Assembly (NCBI GenBank): GCA_025800125.1
Contig: JAOXSF010000023.1
Coordinates: 1-55,477 of the forward strand
Length of the DNA: 55,477 nucleotides
Reading direction: 5' to 3'
Source of the DNA: Marinobacterium sp.
Lineage (GTDB): Bacteria > Pseudomonadota > Gammaproteobacteria > Pseudomonadales > Balneatricaceae
Of the stretch, positions 39,662-49,123 are shown piece after piece. Under the pieces are notes generated by a model. The model was not told where the DNA came from. It ran no database searches and saw only the letters and a list, made by a program, of their open reading frames with translations. Every line of letters begins with the position of its first letter. Within the stretch, counting starts at the first letter, position 1. The translations under genes were made by a program, and so were the position numbers.

Positions 39662-40353
39662 TGGCCTGGTTTCATCATGCAGCTTCGGTGTGTGGGCCGG
39701 GTCATATTCAGGATGGCCTGCCTAACCAGGATGCGGTTTTGATCCGGCGCTGGCGTTACAGTTGGCTGGTCGTAGTCAGTGACGGTATGGGTTCTCGCCC
39801 CCGTGCAAAGGAAGGCGCTTACCATGCGTGCCGGGCGGCGGTTGAAGCTGTGCGTCAGTGCAGCTTTGGCTGTTCTGACAAAACCTTGATTGAAATGCTC
39901 TATCGCTGCTGGTTGCAGCGGTTGGGCACGGTTTTGCCAAATGATGCAGTGGCCACCGTATTGATTGCCTGGGGACATGTAGATGGCCGGATACGGTTGT
40001 TACAGCTGGGTGATGGTGCGGTCTTGTATCCACTTGGTACGGGCTATGCCGAACTGGCCTCTGAAGGTAACAGGTTCAGTAATGAAACAACCGGGCTGGG
40101 TATCTCCCGTCGCTACAGTGATTGGCAATGTCACCAGTTGGTGATTACTGAGCCCGGGCAGGGAGTCGCGCTGATGACTGACGGTATCAGTGATGATCTT
40201 GAGCAACTTGAGGCCTTTGTGCCCTGGTTGATTACACAACTGCATCATAAAGGGCAGCGTTATTCCAGGCGCTGGCTCTGTCGTGCACTGGGGGCCTGGC
40301 CGACGCCGGGCCATAGCGATGATAAAACGCTGGCGCTGATTTACAGGATGTAA
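39661..40353 (+). CDS. PP2C-type phosphatase of the TerY-P triad
   Basis: A 230-aa metal-dependent Ser/Thr phosphatase. Metal-binding acids are present in NQDAVLI, VVSDGMGSRPRA, QLGDGAVLY, MTDGISDDLEQ and HSDDKTLALI, so it should be active. In YegK/TerY-type systems it opposes the partner kinase. Starts at the overlapping ATG at 39661 and ends three bases before the kinase start, so the three genes form one unit. Confidence 0.88.
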   Translation: MAWFHHAASVCGPGHIQDGLPNQDAVLIRRWRYSWLVVVSDGMGSRPRAKEGAYHACRAAVEAVRQCSFGCSDKTLIEMLYRCWLQRLGTVLPNDAVATVLIAWGHVDGRIRLLQLGDGAVLYPLGTGYAELASEGNRFSNETTGLGISRRYSDWQCHQLVITEPGQGVALMTDGISDDLEQLEAFVPWLITQLHHKGQRYSRRWLCRALGAWPTPGHSDDKTLALIYRM

Positions 40354-40356
40354 GCA

Positions 40357-41940
40357 ATGACACATGTATATGAAAACCTGACAGCCAAAACGGCTGATGG
40401 GGCAGGTTGTTCTGGCCAGGTAAGCCCGAATCGAAAGTCGTTTGATAGAAAAGAGAGAAAAAACAGTCACGCATCAGGAAATAAAGGAAACGGGTCGGAT
40501 AAACAGAAGAACAGAACGGTGAAGGACGGTTTTGGTACCAGTTACACCCTGTGCAAAAAATTGGGTGAAGGTGGCCAGGGGGTTGTCTGTTATACGGATC
40601 ATCCGGGGGTACTTGTGAAAATTTACCGTGGCGGTGGGGTGGAGGATGCCAGACGGTGGGCCCGTCATATCGACTGGCTGATGTGTCAGCCGCTGGATGA
40701 ACTCAGAATTGCCCGGCCACTGACAATGATTACACATCCGGCCCGGGAGACCGGTTATGTAATGGAACTGATGGATGGTCTGGAACCTCTGGAAGAGGCG
40801 CTTGAACACGCGTATCAGACGTTGCTGGATAACGAAGAGCATCCTTTACAGGGGTATCTTGACACCGGAGGGCTGGAACGTCGTCTGAAGTTGTTGCAAC
40901 AGCTGGCAGACACCCTGGCGCGGCTACATGGCCGAGGTATGGCGTATGGTGACCTGTCACCAGGCAATATTTTTATCTCTCAGAGCGTCGAACACCATCA
41001 GGTCTGGCTTATTGACTGTGACAACATCTGTGTCAGTGAACGGGCAGGCTATGGCACCCTGCATACGCCGGGTTATGCCGCACCTGAAGTTGCGCGTGGT
41101 GACAGTGGTGTTAATACGCTGACGGATTGCTGGAGCTTTGCCGTGATTGCCTTTCAGTTGCTGACGTTGTGTCATCCATTTCGCAGTGGCTTGCAGATGG
41201 AAGAGGCTGAAGAGGAAGACGATGGCTGTGATGCTGTCGAAGTGCAGGCTGATCAGGGGGCGTTGTGCTGGATCTACGACGATGAAGACGACAGTAACGC
41301 ATGGGATGGTTCTGGTATTCCGCTGGAATATGTCGTGGACCCCGCCCTCAGTCAGCTTTTTCAGGATTGCTTTGATACCGGCCGTATTGATGCCGGTGCT
41401 CGCCCTTCAATGGCGCAATGGCGTGATGCACTGGAGGCTGCGGCTGGCCGATTGTATCGCTGTGATCACGCTGATTGTGGCAGCCTGTTTATTGCGAAAT
41501 CTGAACCGGTTTGTGACTTCTGTGACGAAGAAGCCGTGTTGGACAACCACCTGAGATTGCAATTTTATTTTCATGAAGATGGTGACGATGCACCTGAAAC
41601 CGGACGCTGGATCAGTACCCCTGACTGGCAACGACTACGTCAGGGTGTGCCGGTAGAGCTGCGACTGGCCCCCCCTGGCAGCGCTGAGTACGTCCACTCG
41701 CCGCTGCTATGCACCCTGACACTCACCGCAGAGGGGCTGGAGATCATCCCCGCTCCAGATGGCCGCGTTGAGCTGCAACGTCAGCATGATGGTAAAGCAC
41801 GTGCGATTACACGCAATCAACGCCTTAATAGCACCAGTCGTGCACAGGATGGACAGAACGGTGATCGTTTTGCACTTCATCTGCACTATGCGGCTGCCAA
41901 AGCCATGAGTTACCACCCTGTATGGGTTTTTGACTGGTAG
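40357..41940 (+). CDS. Protein kinase with zinc ribbon (YegI-like) of the TerY-P triad
   Basis: A 527-aa protein with a disordered basic N-terminus, a kinase domain at about 60-360 and a zinc ribbon at about 369-389 (C-x4-C ... C-x2-C in CDHADCGS ... VCDFCD), then a beta-rich tail. Glycine loop LGEGGQGVV (69-77) and Lys in VLVKIYRGG are present; the catalytic loop reads YGDLSPGNIF (HRD becomes YGD) and the DFG site is DCD (LIDCDNI), yet the catalytic Asp, Asn and metal Asp are kept. It therefore looks active but divergent. The zinc ribbon matches TerY-P kinases. The insert DEDDS near residue 310 is acidic. It probably phosphorylates the vWA or AAA+ partners. Confidence 0.85.
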   Translation: MTHVYENLTAKTADGAGCSGQVSPNRKSFDRKERKNSHASGNKGNGSDKQKNRTVKDGFGTSYTLCKKLGEGGQGVVCYTDHPGVLVKIYRGGGVEDARRWARHIDWLMCQPLDELRIARPLTMITHPARETGYVMELMDGLEPLEEALEHAYQTLLDNEEHPLQGYLDTGGLERRLKLLQQLADTLARLHGRGMAYGDLSPGNIFISQSVEHHQVWLIDCDNICVSERAGYGTLHTPGYAAPEVARGDSGVNTLTDCWSFAVIAFQLLTLCHPFRSGLQMEEAEEEDDGCDAVEVQADQGALCWIYDDEDDSNAWDGSGIPLEYVVDPALSQLFQDCFDTGRIDAGARPSMAQWRDALEAAAGRLYRCDHADCGSLFIAKSEPVCDFCDEEAVLDNHLRLQFYFHEDGDDAPETGRWISTPDWQRLRQGVPVELRLAPPGSAEYVHSPLLCTLTLTAEGLEIIPAPDGRVELQRQHDGKARAITRNQRLNSTSRAQDGQNGDRFALHLHYAAAKAMSYHPVWVFDW

Positions 41941-41949
41941 GAGTGCAGG

Positions 41950-44900
41950 ATGAAAGTGATTGAATATTCAGGGCTTAGCGACCAGGTTGTACAGCTTAAA
42001 CCTGTTGGGTCTGAAGCCTTTGATAGGTCTGACTGGTTAGAGGGTGAAGCTGTCCAGCTGATCGCCGAAGGTGAGTATTTTTATCTGCAACAGGGTACAC
42101 AACTGGTTTCTGTGCAGCCTGCGGGCAGTCTTGCCACACTGCGCCAGCAGCTGGGCCGTCGCTATATGCTATGGGTGTTGTTGTCGGTCAAGGCTGAGCG
42201 GTGCAGCCTGGGTTGTGTCTCATTGACACAGGCGCCACTGATGATGTCACTGCAGGTGCGGGTACGTACGATGCTGATGGATGATTTGCACAGTCGAAAG
42301 TTAATTCGAGTACGTTCAATGGATCAGGCCATCGCGTGGTTAACGGAAGAGTTCACTTTCAACCCTGATCCACAACAGGGGATGGAAGCTGAATCAGCCG
42401 TTTTTCTCTCTATCTACCCGCATCAGGCTTCTCGTCAACTGGAGTTGCGTGGCCGTACTTACAGCGCCAACCTGGTAGAAACAGACGGTCACTGGGAAGT
42501 GCATCGGGTCAGTCCGCGTCTTTCTGCGGCCGAATCTGCGCTGATTCAAGGCACCATAGGCTTTGTCGATGCCAGTGCTACCAGCCAGATGCAAACTGCA
42601 ACACATCGCCGGATGTTGAAAGAAACGATTGGCAGTTATGGCAGCTATGTTGCGCTATGGCAGCAGTACAGTGAAGTTGAGTGGCAGCGGTGTCTGCGAG
42701 TGGCGCAGCGCCTGGGTACCCTGCGCTATAGCAGCTGCACGGCAGAGCTAAGAAATTCGCTGGAGTGGTGCTTTGAGGTTAAGCCGGAGCAAGGCCTGGC
42801 TTTTACCGAACGCTGGGAAGCGTTACTGGCCGCCCACACCGGGCCCGGCGAGCCCGTGCTTGAAGTGTCTGCACAGATCCCTGATTGGCTGAACACGACC
42901 GAGCTGAACGCATCTGATGATGCAGAGGAAACCAGACAGGCAGGTAAGGGAGATAAGCCCTGGCTATGTGACTGGCTCGGTTATCAAGATGGCAAGCTAC
43001 GTCTACGTTTGCAGGGTAAGCGGAATCGCAAGCCCAGTGCAAACACCGGCGTTATTCATCTGTCCAGCCATGGTGAGCGCAAAGTCTACCAACGTCGTAA
43101 TGAAGCACTGCAGAGCATCCAGAGCCGAACCAACCCGATGCAGGCGCTGCCTTACCTGCTTGAATCTGTTGCTGTGCCGTTTGACAAAGCACGCGGAATA
43201 AAGGCTATGAGTAAAAGCGCCCGCGCCCGCTTTAAAGGTGAGCCCACCAAAGCCCAGAAAGAGGCGCTGAAAGTGGCCCTGAATACCCCTGATCTGGCAT
43301 TGATTATCGGCCCGCCGGGCACGGGTAAAACTCAGGTTATCAGTGCGTTGCAGGTACGGTTAGCTGAAATCATGGAGGATAAACAGATAGAGCATCAGAT
43401 GCTGGTAACCAGCTTTCAGCATGATGCGGTAGACAACGTTGCGGAGCGTTCTGGCGTGTTTGGCTTGCCTGCTGTCAAAGTTGGTGGACGTCGCAAGACA
43501 CGGGATGATCAGGTTGACCCGGTTGAGCGCTGGTGCCAGGAAAAGTCAGCACAGCTTGCTATTGATCTGCAGCATGAAAAGTCACAACAGCCGATCTTTG
43601 AGCTGACCCGTGAATTTCGTCGTCAACTGGTGCTGTTACGTATGGGGCAACCAACAGAACAGCGCCAGCAAACGATTGATGAAATTAACCGGTTATTGCA
43701 ATTACTGGAGCAGGAATACCAGTGGCATCTGTTGCCTGATCTGCGTGAGCGCTGGCAACAATGGCAACAGGGCCAGACGATGTCGGTAACTCTGCTGAAA
43801 CACTGTTTTCTGTTGCGTTGTGTGCGGGCATTAAGGGTGACAGATGTGGCATTCGATGACGATGGGCCACAGCAATGTCAGCGATTACTGGATACATGCC
43901 TGTATGAGAGCTGGTCGCTTGATGAAGCAGAACAGCAGGTTTTGCAGGCTTGTGCCATGCCTGGGCAGACGGCGCAACTGGACGCTTTGAAACAGCTACG
44001 CAATCAGTTGCTGAAACGACTACAACCGGACAGACGTCCGCTGGCTGTGCAGCAGCATATGGACGATGACAGTTATAGCCTGCTGGATGCGTTGGCCGCG
44101 TTTATAGATCAGCATTTTCAGCAATCTGCTTCGCTAGGGTATCTGCAGATACTGGATGAGTACCAGAGTGCGCTGGAACTGAGCCCGGACAGCATCAGAG
44201 ACGCGGTACAGACATACAGCGCTGTACTGGCAGCATCCTGCCAGCAATCTGCAGCAGAGCCCATGATAGGCCTGAAACAGGTGCAATATCAGGCGCAGAT
44301 TGGCTTTGACACGGTGATTGTCGATGAAGCGGCACGGGCAAACCCGCTCGACCTGATGATTCCGATGGCGATGGGCGAGCGTCGTATTGTACTGGTTGGC
44401 GACCACCGCCAGTTACCCCACCTGCTTGAGCCTGACGTTGAGGCTGAACTGGCAGAGCAGTATGAGCTGGAAACCGTCCAGTATGAAATGTTGCAGCAAA
44501 GTCTGTTTGAACGGCTGGTGAAGTCAATGCAGTCACTGGAAAAAGAACAGGGCCAGCCGTGCCGTGTGGTCATGCTGGATACACAATTCAGGATGCACCC
44601 CAGGCTGGGAGACTTTGTCAGCCAGCAGTTCTACGAAGCAAGTGGTTTGCCCGCAGTGAAGTCGGAGCTGGATGCCAGTTGCTATGCCCATAAGATTCCG
44701 GGTTTTGAAAACTGTATTGCTGCCTGGAATGATGTGCCAGGCTGGTCGGGTGATTGCAGTCGTGATAACGGCAGTCGTAAACGCGACGCTGAGGCCACCA
44801 TGGTTGCTGAAGAGGTGGCTGCATTACTGCGCAGCAGTCCAGACCTCAGCATTGGGGTAATCACCTTCTATCGTGCTCAGGTAAACGCCATCATGCAGGC

Positions 44901-45300
44901 GTTGCAGCAGAAAAGCATCAGCCAGCTGACTGAAACCGGAGAGCTGGAAATTGCACCTGCATATCAGATGTTTACTGATAATGACGGTAAACGTCGCGAA
45001 AAGTTGCGTGTCGGATCTGTGGATGCCTTTCAAGGCAAAGAGTTTGATGTGGTGTTGCTTTCGCTGGTACGAACCGCGCCAAAACAGAAAACGCTGGAAG
45101 GTGATGAAGCACTGAATCGTGCCTATGGCTTCCTGCGACTGGATAACCGACTGAATGTGGCGATGAGCCGTCAGCAGCGGTTGCTGATTGTGGTGGGGGA
45201 TAAGGCGCTGGCACAACATGGAGCAACGGTGGAAGCGGTGCCTTCACTACCCGCATTTCTGGAACTCTGCAAGGAGTCGTCGTATGGACGCATCTACTGA
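41950..45300 (+). CDS. UPF1/Dna2-like SF1B helicase with N-terminal extension (CnuH-like)
   Basis: A 1116-aa protein. The helicase core begins with Walker A GPPGTGKT (454-461), then DEAARANPLDLMI as motif II, GDHRQLPHLL as III, DTQFRMHP as IV, SVDAFQGKEFDVVLL as V and RLNVAMSRQQRLLIVVGD as VI, the UPF1/Dna2 type. The N-terminal 430 residues are unassigned; the stretch near 340-400 (GDKPWLCDWLGYQ, KLRLRLQGKR) has a beta/basic look that fits the OB-fold insertion reported in CoCoNuT helicases, but I cannot prove it. A coiled, Gln-rich insert lies in the core. It starts 9 bp after the kinase with AGGAG in front and overlaps the next gene by 17 bp. Confidence 0.82.
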   Translation: MKVIEYSGLSDQVVQLKPVGSEAFDRSDWLEGEAVQLIAEGEYFYLQQGTQLVSVQPAGSLATLRQQLGRRYMLWVLLSVKAERCSLGCVSLTQAPLMMSLQVRVRTMLMDDLHSRKLIRVRSMDQAIAWLTEEFTFNPDPQQGMEAESAVFLSIYPHQASRQLELRGRTYSANLVETDGHWEVHRVSPRLSAAESALIQGTIGFVDASATSQMQTATHRRMLKETIGSYGSYVALWQQYSEVEWQRCLRVAQRLGTLRYSSCTAELRNSLEWCFEVKPEQGLAFTERWEALLAAHTGPGEPVLEVSAQIPDWLNTTELNASDDAEETRQAGKGDKPWLCDWLGYQDGKLRLRLQGKRNRKPSANTGVIHLSSHGERKVYQRRNEALQSIQSRTNPMQALPYLLESVAVPFDKARGIKAMSKSARARFKGEPTKAQKEALKVALNTPDLALIIGPPGTGKTQVISALQVRLAEIMEDKQIEHQMLVTSFQHDAVDNVAERSGVFGLPAVKVGGRRKTRDDQVDPVERWCQEKSAQLAIDLQHEKSQQPIFELTREFRRQLVLLRMGQPTEQRQQTIDEINRLLQLLEQEYQWHLLPDLRERWQQWQQGQTMSVTLLKHCFLLRCVRALRVTDVAFDDDGPQQCQRLLDTCLYESWSLDEAEQQVLQACAMPGQTAQLDALKQLRNQLLKRLQPDRRPLAVQQHMDDDSYSLLDALAAFIDQHFQQSASLGYLQILDEYQSALELSPDSIRDAVQTYSAVLAASCQQSAAEPMIGLKQVQYQAQIGFDTVIVDEAARANPLDLMIPMAMGERRIVLVGDHRQLPHLLEPDVEAELAEQYELETVQYEMLQQSLFERLVKSMQSLEKEQGQPCRVVMLDTQFRMHPRLGDFVSQQFYEASGLPAVKSELDASCYAHKIPGFENCIAAWNDVPGWSGDCSRDNGSRKRDAEATMVAEEVAALLRSSPDLSIGVITFYRAQVNAIMQALQQKSISQLTETGELEIAPAYQMFTDNDGKRREKLRVGSVDAFQGKEFDVVLLSLVRTAPKQKTLEGDEALNRAYGFLRLDNRLNVAMSRQQRLLIVVGDKALAQHGATVEAVPSLPAFLELCKESSYGRIY

Positions 45301-46738
45301 ACGTTATCTGTCTTTTGGGCGGCCTGTTAAAGGTCAATCGTTCCTGTGGCCTGTTCGTATCTGGAAGGTACTGGCACCTGCACCGAACCAGGCTGCGTGG
45401 AATCTGTTCCAACGCACCATCATGGGCCTGTTGTCGACAGGGCGTAAAGAACCACAGCAGATTGCTGACTGGATGAAAATAGAGCCCGATATGGTGCGCT
45501 ATATCATGGTCAGCCAGTTGCAGCCCAATGGCTGGATTGATACCCGCGCCAAGTTGACAGACGCAGGTAAACGTCAGCTGGAAGATGCATTGGAACAGCG
45601 ACGAGAGTTGGGCCTGGTTTATCTGTTTCAGGACAGATTCAGTGGCCAGTTATGGCCGCGAATCAGTGGTCGGCTTCGCTGGTTGCAACCAGAACGGCGG
45701 GAAAATGGCTACCCGGTTTTTCGGCATAGCCGTAATACAGGCAAGGAAGAAAAACCTTTCAGACTAGAGGTTCCGAAAAAAGATATTTCACCTCCGAATA
45801 TGGAGGATATCCGTCAGTGCGTCCAACAGGCCAATAACGCTATTCATAACCAGACGTTTCGTGGTGGCCTGGAGTGTGAACAACAGGAAGTGAGGCTGGA
45901 CGAAATTGAGCAACTTGATACCGGGTATGTCGATGCCTGGGTGTTATGTCGAGCCTGTGAAGACGGCATACAGGGGTGGCGTATCGTTGATCCATTGGGG
46001 GTAACCGAGGACGCCGACTTTATGCGTGAGCAGGTGTACCTGCAAGCCCAACAGCATCAGGGCTTTGCGCGTCGCCTGAAGCCGTTACTGGGCGACGTTG
46101 ATCTATCGGAAAGCTGGCAGCAGGTATCTGACAGCCTGATAGCGCAGGTGGACTTCACTCTGTTTACTGAATTTGTTGCCTTACAGCACGCCCCTTATCT
46201 GTCCAGTTATCTGGGTGCACTGTTACGGCAGCTTGAAATGCTGGAGGCGCAGGGCCCGGACGCATATCACTTTGAAATGGGAGAAGCGCTGATAACCCAG
46301 GGGCAAAAAGTGTTGGAGTGCTGCTTTCAGTGGATGCTGTCGGAATGGCCCTTGCCTGAAAAGTTTATCAGCAGGGGCTGGAGGAGTGATGATATTGCAA
46401 CCGCGTTGAGAAGTGTTGGTACAACCTGGCTTACAGAGGCTGATATTGACAATCTGCAACGACAGAAAAGTGGCGCTATTTTTTATGCCGCAAAGCATCA
46501 GACAGGTTCGATACGACCCTTATTGACGGCCGTGATTTTTTCACTACAACGGCATTCAGACCATCCGCTGGCTTCAACAACAACGGAACAATTCAATACC
46601 GGCCAGATTTTGAAACTGGCTGACGCACGTAACCAGGCCGCCCATGCCTCAGGCAAGCGGGCATCGCGCGCATTGGCTCTGGAGCATGGCTACTTTGTAA
46701 AACAGTGGCTGACAACCCTCGCAGGGATTTTGAGGTAA
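45284..46738 (+). CDS. Winged-helix protein with C-terminal HEPN-like RNase motif
   Basis: A 484-aa protein starting at ATG 45284 inside the helicase 3' end, with AAGGAG at 45271-45276. The N-terminus has a winged-helix element (EPQQIADWMKIEPDMVRYIM, then ...LTDAGKRQLEDAL). The middle is unassigned (about residues 100-400). The end carries LADARNQAAHASGKRA with R449-x4-H454, then a long helix (SRALALEHGYFVKQWLTTLA), the layout of a HEPN catalytic motif RNxxxH. HEPN domains in conflict systems are RNases. The call of the domain is by motif only; a full HEPN fold needs structure prediction. It is the likely RNase effector of the operon. Confidence 0.65.
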   Translation: MDASTERYLSFGRPVKGQSFLWPVRIWKVLAPAPNQAAWNLFQRTIMGLLSTGRKEPQQIADWMKIEPDMVRYIMVSQLQPNGWIDTRAKLTDAGKRQLEDALEQRRELGLVYLFQDRFSGQLWPRISGRLRWLQPERRENGYPVFRHSRNTGKEEKPFRLEVPKKDISPPNMEDIRQCVQQANNAIHNQTFRGGLECEQQEVRLDEIEQLDTGYVDAWVLCRACEDGIQGWRIVDPLGVTEDADFMREQVYLQAQQHQGFARRLKPLLGDVDLSESWQQVSDSLIAQVDFTLFTEFVALQHAPYLSSYLGALLRQLEMLEAQGPDAYHFEMGEALITQGQKVLECCFQWMLSEWPLPEKFISRGWRSDDIATALRSVGTTWLTEADIDNLQRQKSGAIFYAAKHQTGSIRPLLTAVIFSLQRHSDHPLASTTTEQFNTGQILKLADARNQAAHASGKRASRALALEHGYFVKQWLTTLAGILR

Positions 46739-46744
46739 AGAACA

Positions 46745-49123
46745 TTGGCTAAGAACAGAAAATATCGTCAGCAGACACAGAAGAATGTAACGGAAGCACG
46801 GCAGCAGAAAGAGGCAACGCAGCAGAAGTTTCTTGATCGTTTGCGTAAAACAAATGATGCCTTACCGCCAGAGGCTGAACAGCCAGCGCTGAGTGAAAGC
46901 GTACTGCAGATACCTGAATCGCAGCAGAAAGCTGCTGAACAGGGTATGGCCGAAATTGAGCAGTTGTCGCTGTCGCTGCGGCAAGTGCTTGCAAAGCAGC
47001 AAGAACTAAAACACAACTACGATGAACTGTGTAATCAGGCGGAAACTCAGCGCTTGATGAACGATCAGCAAAACCGTGAGCTTGAACAGCAGGAACAGAC
47101 GTTGGCGCAAGAGGCCAGGCGCCTTGAACAGCGCCAGAAAGACCAGGAAACACGCCTTCAACGTGAGTTCGACACTCTGGAAGCACGCACGGCTGGCCTG
47201 AATGAACGTAGTGTTCAGTTACAGCGACTGCAAGCTGAGGTAGACAACGACTTTGCCAGCCAGCGTGAGGCGTTAGCACTTGAATTGGGTGACCTCCGAA
47301 TAGAGCAGAATGCGGCGCTGGAAGTGGAACGTCAGCAATTACAAGCTGAACGTAAGGCGTTGCTTGCACCGTTGCATGATGAAAAAAAAGCTTTAACAGA
47401 ACAGCAGCGTGTATTAGATGCAAAGCTAGAGCTGTTTGAGCAACAGCAAGATGAATTTCAGAAGCGCCAGCAGAACCTGGAAGCATGGAAAACGGCACAG
47501 CGAGAGCAGATTGAGCAGGCGTTCTGTCGTCAGATAGCAGAGCGGGATTCCCGGTTGAGCGACCTGCAGGAGTATAGACGGCAGGATCAGCAGCGTATCT
47601 GTGAACTGCAACAGCAGTTGCAGCAGTTTGCTGAAATTGAACGTCAGATGGAAGAGGAGGGGGTTGATAACCTGCGTGTTGCACTGGCTGAACTGCGTCA
47701 GAAAAACCGTGAGTTACGTCAGCATCTGCGTGAACCCGATGAAGGTGATCTACAGCAGCGGCTGGATGATCTGGAAACTGAAAACGAACAGTGGCGCGAG
47801 AAAGTACAGGATCAACAACAGGAAATTAACCAGCTAAACCATGAGCTGAGTACAGCCAGGTTGGGTGTTGCAGAACAACACAAGTTACGCAAAGAAAATC
47901 GAGTGCTTGAATTGCATAAGAACACGCTGGATTCCTCCATTGATGCTCTTGAACAGACATTGGATGAGCTGACGGCACGCCAGCAAGGACGAGAGCCCTT
48001 CCCGGCACTGTCCGCGATGGACAAAAAATACAGCGAGCCAGCATTTGACCTGCAACCAGTGCCGACATTGGCCGAATTTGCCCAGCAGATACGTAACGGC
48101 CTGACCTGTGTGTATGACAGCAATCCGCTTTACTACTCTGAGCGAGCAATCCGTCTCTTTATTGCTGGCCTGGCAATGAGCGAGCTACATATTTTGCAGG
48201 GTATGTCTGGTACAGGTAAAACCAGTCTGGCCAAGGCGTTTGCGAAAGTTGTGGGGGGCCACTGCACAGATATTGCGGTGCAAAGTGGCTGGCGAGATAA
48301 GGACGACTTGCTGGGGCATTACAATGCCTTTGAGAAGAAGTTCTATGAGAAAGAAGCGTTGCAGGCACTATATCGGGCACAACTGCCCGAATACGAAGAT
48401 CGTCTTAATATTATTCTGCTGGATGAAATGAACCTTTCCCGGCCTGAACAATATTTTGCTGAATTTCTATCGGCGATGGAGAAAAGTGCAGCCGAAGACC
48501 GCAAGGTGGTACTGGTTGAAAGTTCTCAGCAGAACGCCCCGGTACGGTTTGAAGAGGGACGTACTCTGAAACTGCCGGAAAATATCTGGTTTATTGGTAC
48601 GGCCAACCATGACGAAACCACCAATGAGTTTGCTGATAAAACCTATGACCGCGCCCATGTGATGGAGCTGGAGCGCCATGCTGAACATTTTGAAGCACCG
48701 CAGTATAGCCCGACTGAATATAGCTACCAGTCACTGAAAAAGGCTTTCACAACAGCAGCCAGAAAACATCGTGAGGCTGTCACAGAGATACTGACGGCTT
48801 TATCTGACAGCACGTTGCATCTGATGCTTGAAGAAACATTTGCAGTCAGTTGGGGCAACCGTCTGGAACGCCACGCCTATCGCTTTTTACCGGTTGTAAT
48901 TGAGGCTGGAGGCAGTATGACTGAAGGTCTGGACCATCTGTTGGCGACCAAGGTTTTCCGGGCGGGTAAAGCGACTGGGCGCTATGATGTGCAGGAGTCG
49001 GATCTTAATGAATTGAAAGATACTTTGCTGGAATTCTGGAAAGATCAGGGGCTCGCAGGCAAGCCTCAGCAATCGCTCCAGTTGATCGACAGGGATATTC
49101 GACGACTGGGGAATGGCGGATGA
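46745..49123 (+). CDS. Coiled-coil McrB-like AAA+ protein (CnuB-like)
   Basis: A 792-aa protein with a very long coiled coil at about residues 30-430 (heptads rich in Gln, Glu, Leu: LEQQEQTLAQEARRLEQ, LDAKLELFEQQQDEFQ) and then a McrB-type AAA+ motor: Walker A GMSGTGKT (486-493), Walker B NIILLDEMNLSRPEQYFAEF and sensor/finger FIGTANHDETTNEFADKTYDRAHVMEL. In McrBC the McrB motor is a GTPase; nucleotide choice here is not known. The start is TTG at 46745 with GAGG at 46732-46735, overlapping the previous gene's end. The coiled-coil plus McrB layout is the mark of CoCoNuT systems. It overlaps the next gene by four bases (ATGA). Confidence 0.85.
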   Translation: MAKNRKYRQQTQKNVTEARQQKEATQQKFLDRLRKTNDALPPEAEQPALSESVLQIPESQQKAAEQGMAEIEQLSLSLRQVLAKQQELKHNYDELCNQAETQRLMNDQQNRELEQQEQTLAQEARRLEQRQKDQETRLQREFDTLEARTAGLNERSVQLQRLQAEVDNDFASQREALALELGDLRIEQNAALEVERQQLQAERKALLAPLHDEKKALTEQQRVLDAKLELFEQQQDEFQKRQQNLEAWKTAQREQIEQAFCRQIAERDSRLSDLQEYRRQDQQRICELQQQLQQFAEIERQMEEEGVDNLRVALAELRQKNRELRQHLREPDEGDLQQRLDDLETENEQWREKVQDQQQEINQLNHELSTARLGVAEQHKLRKENRVLELHKNTLDSSIDALEQTLDELTARQQGREPFPALSAMDKKYSEPAFDLQPVPTLAEFAQQIRNGLTCVYDSNPLYYSERAIRLFIAGLAMSELHILQGMSGTGKTSLAKAFAKVVGGHCTDIAVQSGWRDKDDLLGHYNAFEKKFYEKEALQALYRAQLPEYEDRLNIILLDEMNLSRPEQYFAEFLSAMEKSAAEDRKVVLVESSQQNAPVRFEEGRTLKLPENIWFIGTANHDETTNEFADKTYDRAHVMELERHAEHFEAPQYSPTEYSYQSLKKAFTTAARKHREAVTEILTALSDSTLHLMLEETFAVSWGNRLERHAYRFLPVVIEAGGSMTEGLDHLLATKVFRAGKATGRYDVQESDLNELKDTLLEFWKDQGLAGKPQQSLQLIDRDIRRLGNGG

